Origin: Streptomyces fungicidicus
GTDB taxonomy: Bacteria > Actinomycetota > Actinomycetes > Streptomycetales > Streptomycetaceae
Direction of reading: 5' to 3'
Assembly (NCBI RefSeq): GCF_003665435.1
Contig: NZ_CP023407.1
Location: 1,426,001-1,490,000 of the forward strand
DNA length: 64,000 nucleotides
Shown here: positions 59,015 through 64,000 of the stretch, piece after piece
Layout of the letters: the number at the start of each line of letters is the position of its first letter
How positions within the stretch are numbered: position 1 is the first letter of the stretch
The notes under the pieces: model-generated
What the model saw: only the letters and a program-made list of their open reading frames with translations
Told to the model about the DNA's origin: nothing
Database searches by the model: none
Made by a program: the position numbers and the translations under genes

Positions 59015-60448
59015 TCACAGCACCTCGTCGCAGGCGGTGCGCAGGCGGCGCACCCCCTCGGCGATCTCGTCGGCGCCCGCCACCGCCGCGAAGCTCAGCC
59101 GGAGGTGGCCGGCCGGGGGCTCGGCGCTGAAGTAGGGGCGGCCGGGGGTGACGGCGACGCCCGCCCGCAGCGCGGCGGCGGTCAGGGCGGGCTCGGGCGC
59201 GCCGGCGGGCAGCCGCGGCCAGAGGTGGTAGCCGCCGGACGGGACGTACGGCAGGTGGAGTTCGGGCAGGTGCAGGCGGAGCGCGGCGGTCATCGCGTCC
59301 CGGCGGGACCGCAGCGCGGCCGAGATCGCGCGCAGATGGCGTGGCCAGGCGGGCGAGCCGACGAGTTCCAGGGTGGCCTCCTGCAGCGGCCGGGGGACGA
59401 AGAAGGTGTCGACGATCTGGATGGCCCGCAGCCGTTCGAGCACCGGGCCGTGCGCGGCGAGCGCGCTCACCCGGAAGCTGGGCGAGGTCGCCTTGGTCAG
59501 CGAGCAGACGTGCACCACCACCCCGTCGGGGTCGTCGGCGGCGAGCGGGCGGGGCAGCGGGCCCGCGTCCTCGTGCACCAGCCGCCGCACGAAGTCGTCC
59601 TCGATCACGAACGCGCCGGCCTCGCGGGCGATGCGCAGCACCTCCCCGCGCCGCTCGGGGGCGAGCACGGCGCCGGTGGGGTTCTGGAACAGCGGCTGGC
59701 AGACGAAGACCCGGGCGCCGGTCGCCCGGAACGCGTCGGCGAGCAGCGCGGGCCGTACGCCGTCCGCGTCGACCGGGACGGGCACCGGGCGCAGTCCGGC
59801 CGCCCGGGCGATGGCCAGCATGCCGGGGTAGGTGGGCGACTCGACGAGGACGGGGGCGCCCGGCGGGGCGAGCGCGCGCAGGGCGGTGGTCAGCGCGGAC
59901 TGTCCGCCCGAGGTGACCAGCACGCCCGCCGCCGTGACCGGCCCGCCGATGCTGCGGGCGAACCACTCGCGCAGCTCCGGCAGCCCCTCCATGGGCGGCC
60001 GTCCCCAGGCGCCGGGTCTGCGCCCGGCCCGGGAGAGCGCCGCCGCCATCGCCCGCTCCGGCTGCAGGGTGGGGTGCAGATAGCCGCCGTTGAACTCGAT
60101 CACCCCGGGCGGCGGCGCGGCCAGCGAGACAAGCACCCCGGAGGCGTCCACCGAGCGCGGCACCAGGTCGGCGGCGCCGTCCGCGCTGAGAGTGACCTCC
60201 TGCCACGAGGTGTCCCCGGCGGGAGCGGCCGTGGTCCGCGGCCGGGCACGGAAGGCGCCGGCGCCGGGCCGGGTGACCACCAGCCCCTCGGCGGCCAGCC
60301 GCGCCAGCGCGCGGGAGACGGTCACCGGGCTCACCCGGAACCGCTCCACCAGGACTCTGCTGGACGGCAGCTTTCCACCGGGAGAGTAGCGGTCGAGCTC
60401 CCGTCGCAGCTGTTCCGCCAGTTCACCGACACTGCTACGCTCATGCAT
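59015..60448 (-). CDS. MocR/GntR-family regulator with aminotransferase domain
   Basis: 477 residues. The N-terminal GntR winged helix is LPSSRVLVERFRVSPVTVSRALARLAAEGLVVTRPG. The C-terminal fold-type I aminotransferase domain includes VTSGGQSALTTALRAL, FQNPTGAVL and the PLP lysine in CSLTKATSPSFRVSA. MocR proteins use PLP-bound effectors to regulate a neighbouring gene. Its start codon overlaps that of the divergent EamA exporter by two bases, so that gene is the likely target. Confidence 0.92.
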   Translation of the reverse strand: MHERSSVGELAEQLRRELDRYSPGGKLPSSRVLVERFRVSPVTVSRALARLAAEGLVVTRPGAGAFRARPRTTAAPAGDTSWQEVTLSADGAADLVPRSVDASGVLVSLAAPPPGVIEFNGGYLHPTLQPERAMAAALSRAGRRPGAWGRPPMEGLPELREWFARSIGGPVTAAGVLVTSGGQSALTTALRALAPPGAPVLVESPTYPGMLAIARAAGLRPVPVPVDADGVRPALLADAFRATGARVFVCQPLFQNPTGAVLAPERRGEVLRIAREAGAFVIEDDFVRRLVHEDAGPLPRPLAADDPDGVVVHVCSLTKATSPSFRVSALAAHGPVLERLRAIQIVDTFFVPRPLQEATLELVGSPAWPRHLRAISAALRSRRDAMTAALRLHLPELHLPYVPSGGYHLWPRLPAGAPEPALTAAALRAGVAVTPGRPYFSAEPPAGHLRLSFAAVAGADEIAEGVRRLRTACDEVL

Positions 60449-61364
60449 GAGAGCACAGAGTAGCGCTACTGCCGCGCCGCCGATAGCGGTCACCGGCCCC
60501 CGGGACCACCGCGGTCTCGGCACCCTGCAGGCCGCCCTCGGCGTGGTCGCCTTCTCCCTGACCTTCCCCGCCACCGCCTGGGGTCTCGAAGGCTTCGGGC
60601 CCTGGTCGCTGGTGGCCGTGCGCAGTGTGCTCGCGGCGTTCATCGCGGGCGGCTGTCTGCTGGCCCTCCGTGTGCCCCCGCCGGCCCGGCGGCACTGGCC
60701 GGGGCTCGCGGTGGTCGGCGCGGGGGTGGTCCTCGGCTTCCCGATGCTGACCACCCTGGCGCTGCAGACCTCGACCACCGCGCACGCGGCCGTCGTGGTG
60801 GGCCTGCTGCCGCTGACCACGGCGCTGCTGTCGGCCCTGCGGGTGGGCTCCCGGCCCTCACGCGTCTTCTGGCTGGCGGCACTCGCCGGGGCCGCCGCGG
60901 TGCTGGGGTTCACCGTGCAGCAGAGCGGGGGCGCGCTGACCACGGCCGACCTGTACCTCTTCGGTGCGCTCCTGGTGTGCGCGGCCGGCTACACCGAGGG
61001 CGGCAGGCTGGCCCGGGTGATGCCGGGGTGGCAGGTGATCGGCTGGGCGCTGGTCATGTGCCTGCCGCTCACGCTGCCGGTCGCCGCGGTCGCGCTGAGC
61101 GCCGAACCGGTGCGGCTGACCGCGCACAGCGTCGCCGGCCTGCTGTGGGTGGCGGCGGGTTCGCAGTTCCTCGGGCTGATCGTCTGGTACCGGGGCATGG
61201 CGGCCATCGGCATCCCGAAGGCCAGCCAGTTGCAGCTGGCCCAGCCGCTGCTCACACTGGTGTGGTCGGTGCTGCTGCTGAACGAACGGCTGACGGTGGC
61301 CGCCCCGCTGACGGCCGCGGCGGTGCTCGTGTGCATCGCCGTCACCCAGCGGGCACGCGGCTGA
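60447..61364 (+). CDS. EamA/DMT-superfamily transporter
   Basis: 305 residues with about ten membrane helices in two EamA repeats (ALGVVAFSLTFPATAWGLEGFGPW; LLWVAAGSQFLGLIVWYRGMAAIG, then QLQLAQPLLTLVWSVLLLNE). Such proteins export amino acids or other metabolites. The ATG at 60447 overlaps the MocR start; no later start is better placed. The adjacent regulator suggests a substrate related to amino acids or vitamin B6. Confidence 0.9.
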   Translation: MRAQSSATAAPPIAVTGPRDHRGLGTLQAALGVVAFSLTFPATAWGLEGFGPWSLVAVRSVLAAFIAGGCLLALRVPPPARRHWPGLAVVGAGVVLGFPMLTTLALQTSTTAHAAVVVGLLPLTTALLSALRVGSRPSRVFWLAALAGAAAVLGFTVQQSGGALTTADLYLFGALLVCAAGYTEGGRLARVMPGWQVIGWALVMCLPLTLPVAAVALSAEPVRLTAHSVAGLLWVAAGSQFLGLIVWYRGMAAIGIPKASQLQLAQPLLTLVWSVLLLNERLTVAAPLTAAAVLVCIAVTQRARG

Positions 61365-61376
61365 GAGGAGGCCCCG

Positions 61377-61577
61377 ATGCGCGCAACCAAGGGTGACCAG
61401 CTTGTCCAGCACGGCAGGGTGGTCGGCCAGCACGACAAGGTCGGAGAGATCGTCGAAGTGATGGGCGAGAAGGGGAACCCGCCCTACCGCGTCCGCTTCG
61501 AGGACGGACACGAGGGCGTGTGCTCCCCCGGCCCCGACACCGAGATCCGCCACACGACCCCACACCCGCAGCACTAG
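61377..61577 (+). CDS. DUF1918-family small protein
   Basis: 66 residues. KGDQLVQHGRVVGQHDKVGEIVEVMGEKGNPPYRVRFEDGHEGVCSPGPD is the whole DUF1918 domain, a small beta barrel of unknown role found in actinomycetes. It follows the exporter by 12 bp and overlaps the convergent glycosidase gene by four bases. Confidence 0.9.
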   Translation: MRATKGDQLVQHGRVVGQHDKVGEIVEVMGEKGNPPYRVRFEDGHEGVCSPGPDTEIRHTTPHPQH

Positions 61578-62845
61578 GGCCTGTCGCGAGAACGCGGTGC
61601 CACCGCGGGCCGGCGGTAGTGGTCCGCGGTCACCCTCGCCATCGCTCCGGCCGGATCCGCCGTCACCTCGCGGGCGGCGAAGAAGACGTGCCCGCGGCCT
61701 CCGGGGTCTCTCGCCGCCAGGGTGAGGTGGCGGGACAGCTCGGCCGGGTCCCGCCAGGCCGCGGGCTGCGCGGGATCGCCCGCCTTGTACAGGGCCTCCC
61801 CCGCGTACAGCTGTGTCCCGGAGCCCCGGACGACCTCCGCCCACCAGGGGAGCAGCTTCGCGTAGTCGGCGGCGGCGAAACCGATGTTCCAGTAGAGCTG
61901 GGGGCAGATGTAGTCGATCCAGTTCTCCCTGGCCCATCGGCGGGTGTCCGCGTACAGGTCGTCGTAGGTCTGCACGCCCGCGGACGTGTCCGAGCCCCGG
62001 GCGTCCACGTCGGCGTTGCGCCACACTCCGAAGGGGCTGATGCCGAAGCGGGTGCCGGGCCGGATCTCCCTGATCCCGGCGGCCGTCTCGCGCACCAGCC
62101 GGTCGACGTTGTCCCGTCGCCAGGCCGCCCGGTCCGGGAAGCCGCCGCCGTGGGTGTCGTGGGCGAGGTCGTCGTCGAAGGTCTGCCCGGCCACCGGATA
62201 CGGATAGAAGTAGTCGTCGAAGTGGACCGCGTCCACGGGGTAGCGGCGCACCGCGTCGAGCATCGCCTCCCGCACGAAGGCGCGGACCTCGGGCAGCCCC
62301 GGGTTGTAGTAGAGCCTGCCGCCGTACGGGACGACCCAGCCGGGGTTGCGGCGGGCCGGGTGGGAGGCGGCTAGCCGTGCGGGGTCGGCGTGCATGGCCA
62401 CGCGGTACGGGTTGAACCAGGCGTGCAGCTCCAGACCGCGGGCGTGCGCCTCCTCGACGGCGGTGCCGAGCGGGTCCCAGCCGGGATCCCGGCCCTGGGT
62501 CCCGGTGAGGTACTGCGACCAGGGCTCGTGCGGCGAGGGCCACAGCGCGTCGGCCGTGGGCCGCACCTGGAAGACGACGGTGTTGAGCCCGGCGCGCACG
62601 GCGGCGTCGAGGTGGGCGAGCAGCTCGGCCCGCTGCCGGTCGGCGCCGAGCCCCGGCCGGGAGGGCCAGTCCCGGTTGGTGACGGTGGCCACCCACATGC
62701 CCCGCATCTCGCCGGTCGCCGCGCCGCCCCGGCCGGGACCTCCGGGCGCCCCCGAGAGGTCCCGGGGCGCGGCAGACGCCCGTGGTGTCGCGGCAAGCGC
62801 GGACAGCGCCGCCGTGGCGAACACCCTGCGTGACACCCGTCCCAT
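61574..62845 (-). CDS. Secreted GHL10-type glycoside hydrolase
   Basis: 423 residues. The signal peptide carries a twin-arginine (VSRRVFATAALSALAATPRASA). EMRGMWVATVTNRDWPSRPGL opens the GHL10 (formerly DUF187) TIM barrel; LNTVVFQVRPTADALWPS, ELHAWFNPYRV, DAVHFDDYFYPYP and YICPQLYWNIGF follow. The family acts on cell-wall or polysaccharide glycans; the exact bond is not known for this member. Confidence 0.9.
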   Translation of the reverse strand: MGRVSRRVFATAALSALAATPRASAAPRDLSGAPGGPGRGGAATGEMRGMWVATVTNRDWPSRPGLGADRQRAELLAHLDAAVRAGLNTVVFQVRPTADALWPSPHEPWSQYLTGTQGRDPGWDPLGTAVEEAHARGLELHAWFNPYRVAMHADPARLAASHPARRNPGWVVPYGGRLYYNPGLPEVRAFVREAMLDAVRRYPVDAVHFDDYFYPYPVAGQTFDDDLAHDTHGGGFPDRAAWRRDNVDRLVRETAAGIREIRPGTRFGISPFGVWRNADVDARGSDTSAGVQTYDDLYADTRRWARENWIDYICPQLYWNIGFAAADYAKLLPWWAEVVRGSGTQLYAGEALYKAGDPAQPAAWRDPAELSRHLTLAARDPGGRGHVFFAAREVTADPAGAMARVTADHYRRPAVAPRSRDRP

Positions 62846-63012
62846 CGCGCCCCCTCGCACGCCGTCCGGCCACCCGGCGGGCCGCCTTCTGGCGCCCAGG
62901 ATGCCCCACCCCCACGATCGATCATCGATACTTCGGAGTAACGTGCACGAACGGAGCAGGCACCGGGACCCGGCAACCTGCCACAGCCGTAAGCAGTAGC
63001 GAAGGGAACGAT

Positions 63013-63870
63013 GTGACCGACATCGAACGCGTCGGAGTGGTGGGCTGCGGTCAGATGGGCGCGGGGATCGCCGAGGTGTGCGCCCGCGCGGGTCTGGACG
63101 TCAAGGTCGCCGAGACCACCGGCGAAGCCCTGGAGATCGGCCGTACCCGGCTGTTCAACTCCCTGTCGAAGGCGGCCGAGCGCGGCAAGATCTCCGCGGA
63201 GGAGCTGGACTCCACCCAGGCCCGGCTGAGCTTCACCACGGACCTCGGCGAGTTCGCCGACCGTGATCTGGTGATCGAGGCCGTGGTCGAGAACGAGCAG
63301 GTCAAGACCGAGATCTTCCAGGTCCTCGACCAGGTGGTGACCCGTCCGGACGCGATCCTGGCCTCCAACACCTCCTCCATCCCGCTGGTGAAGCTGGCGG
63401 TCGCCACCTCGCGGCCCGACCACGTCATCGGCATCCACTTCTTCAACCCGGCCCCGGTGCAGAAGCTGGTCGAGCTGATCCCGGCGCTCACCACCTCCGA
63501 GGGCACGCTGAGCCGGGCCCAGGTCTTCACCGAGAAGATGCTGGGCAAGCACGCGATCCGCGCCCAGGACCGCTCCGGTTTCGTGGTGAACGCGCTGCTG
63601 ATCCCGTACCTGCTCTCCGCGATCCGGATGTTCGAGTCGGGCATCGCCAGCCGCGAGGACATCGACAACGGCATGGAGATGGGATGCGCCCACCCGATGG
63701 GCCCGCTGAAGCTGTCCGACCTGATCGGCCTGGACACGGTGGCCTCGGTGGCGTACTCGATGTACGAGGAGTACAAGGAGCCGCTGTACGCCGCTCCCCC
63801 GCTGCTGCAGCGCATGGTCGACGCGGGCCGGCTGGGCCGCAAGAGCGGCTCGGGCTTCTACACCTACTGA
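63013..63870 (+). CDS. 3-hydroxybutyryl-CoA dehydrogenase
   Basis: 285 residues from the GTG at 63013 (GAAGGGAACGAT before it). The NAD loop is GVVGCGQMGAGIAEVCARAG; LASNTSSIPLVKLA and VIGIHFFNPAPVQKLVELIP follow, with the C-terminal dimer domain ending GRKSGSGFYTY. It interconverts acetoacetyl-CoA and 3-hydroxybutyryl-CoA and could serve PHB-type or ethylmalonyl-CoA metabolism. Monocistronic, ending in a strong hairpin. Confidence 0.94.
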   Translation: MTDIERVGVVGCGQMGAGIAEVCARAGLDVKVAETTGEALEIGRTRLFNSLSKAAERGKISAEELDSTQARLSFTTDLGEFADRDLVIEAVVENEQVKTEIFQVLDQVVTRPDAILASNTSSIPLVKLAVATSRPDHVIGIHFFNPAPVQKLVELIPALTTSEGTLSRAQVFTEKMLGKHAIRAQDRSGFVVNALLIPYLLSAIRMFESGIASREDIDNGMEMGCAHPMGPLKLSDLIGLDTVASVAYSMYEEYKEPLYAAPPLLQRMVDAGRLGRKSGSGFYTY

Positions 63871-63877
63871 GCGCCTG

Positions 63878-63912
63878 CGGGGGCCCGGCACCCGGCGGGT
63901 GCCGGGCCCCCG
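63878..63912 (+). terminator. Terminator hairpin after the hydroxybutyryl-CoA dehydrogenase gene
   Basis: A 16-bp perfect stem (63878-63893 with 63897-63912) closes a three-base loop, seven bases past the stop. Confidence 0.85.
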
Positions 63913-63919
63913 GTGCGTC

Positions 63920-64000
63920 TCAGGGCCTGCCGTCCTGGCCGGGCCTGAGATGGTGCAGCAGGAGTAACGCCGCCGCCATGTTGGCGGCCGGGACCTCCCC
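63920..64000 (-). CDS. Possible 3' end of a minus-strand gene (partial)
   Basis: An open frame reads in from the right edge and ends at a TGA at 63922-63920. The visible tail is about 26 residues (MAAALLLLHHLRPGQDGRP at the end) and includes one TTA leucine codon, rare in Streptomyces. It converges on the terminator just described. Too short to identify. Confidence 0.35.
   Translation of the reverse strand, partial: GEVPAANMAAALLLLHHLRPGQDGRP

Noticed and set aside
59015..60943. MocR protein starting upstream at 60943
   Set aside because: The extra residues are the reverse-strand shadow of the EamA gene. The helix-turn-helix begins properly after the ATG at 60448.

Overview
The window is chromosomal DNA from a high-GC actinomycete, almost certainly a Streptomyces. 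The evidence is third-position G/C bias throughout, frequent GTG/TTG starts, ATGA-type gene overlaps, F420 chemistry, a LmbU-type regulator, and the Streptomyces arginine (argC-J-B-D-R) and cobalamin gene arrangements.

Region 1 (about 1-19190) is the right-hand part of a nonribosomal peptide cluster. Family, order and direction of its genes match the hormaomycin (hrm) cluster. Reading right to left: a LmbU-type regulator, a C-methyltransferase and an F420-dependent oxidoreductase (minus strand); a tyrosine hydroxylase, a DOPA dioxygenase and a gamma-glutamyltransferase-like C-C hydrolase (plus strand); then a long minus-strand run of RidA protein, haem-oxygenase-like diiron oxidase, Fe/2OG oxygenase, prolyl-type adenylating enzyme, carrier protein, two acyl-CoA-dehydrogenase-fold flavoenzymes, and an NRPS that runs off the left edge. 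Three precursor pathways can be read: 4-alkenyl-L-proline from tyrosine; a nitrocyclopropyl amino acid from lysine; and an N-hydroxylated pyrrole-2-carboxyl starter from proline. The NRPS shows C-A-PCP-C-A-PCP. The second A domain carries the hand-read threonine code DFWNIGMVHK, and its carrier has the GGDSI form expected before an epimerase. The second NRPS, halogenase, MbtH and P450 expected of such a cluster would lie to the left of the window. A 26-bp perfect palindrome with a CGCCGGCG core lies in the divergent promoter and is a good candidate regulator site.

Region 2 (19187-21163) holds a 1-kb stretch without a convincing gene, then an AraC-type regulator that may mark the cluster border.

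Region 3 (21174-64000) is ordinary chromosome. It contains an rRNA/tRNA methyltransferase; cobalamin genes (SUMT, a BluB-CobT fusion with a very long low-complexity N-terminus, CobL); a methionine ABC importer (metNIQ); a HAD phosphatase; small membrane proteins; a sigma-like factor; a glycerophosphodiesterase; a PlsC acyltransferase; an MFS exporter with its TetR repressor and palindromic operator; argH and argG; a three-gene flavin electron-transfer operon (ferric-reductase-like membrane flavoprotein, double FMN-binding protein, ApbE); argCJBDR; a secreted GH51 arabinofuranosidase; a MocR regulator divergent from an EamA exporter with overlapping start codons; and a 3-hydroxybutyryl-CoA dehydrogenase. 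Several perfect hairpins end convergent or isolated units. No rRNA, tRNA, CRISPR array or insertion sequence was recognised.
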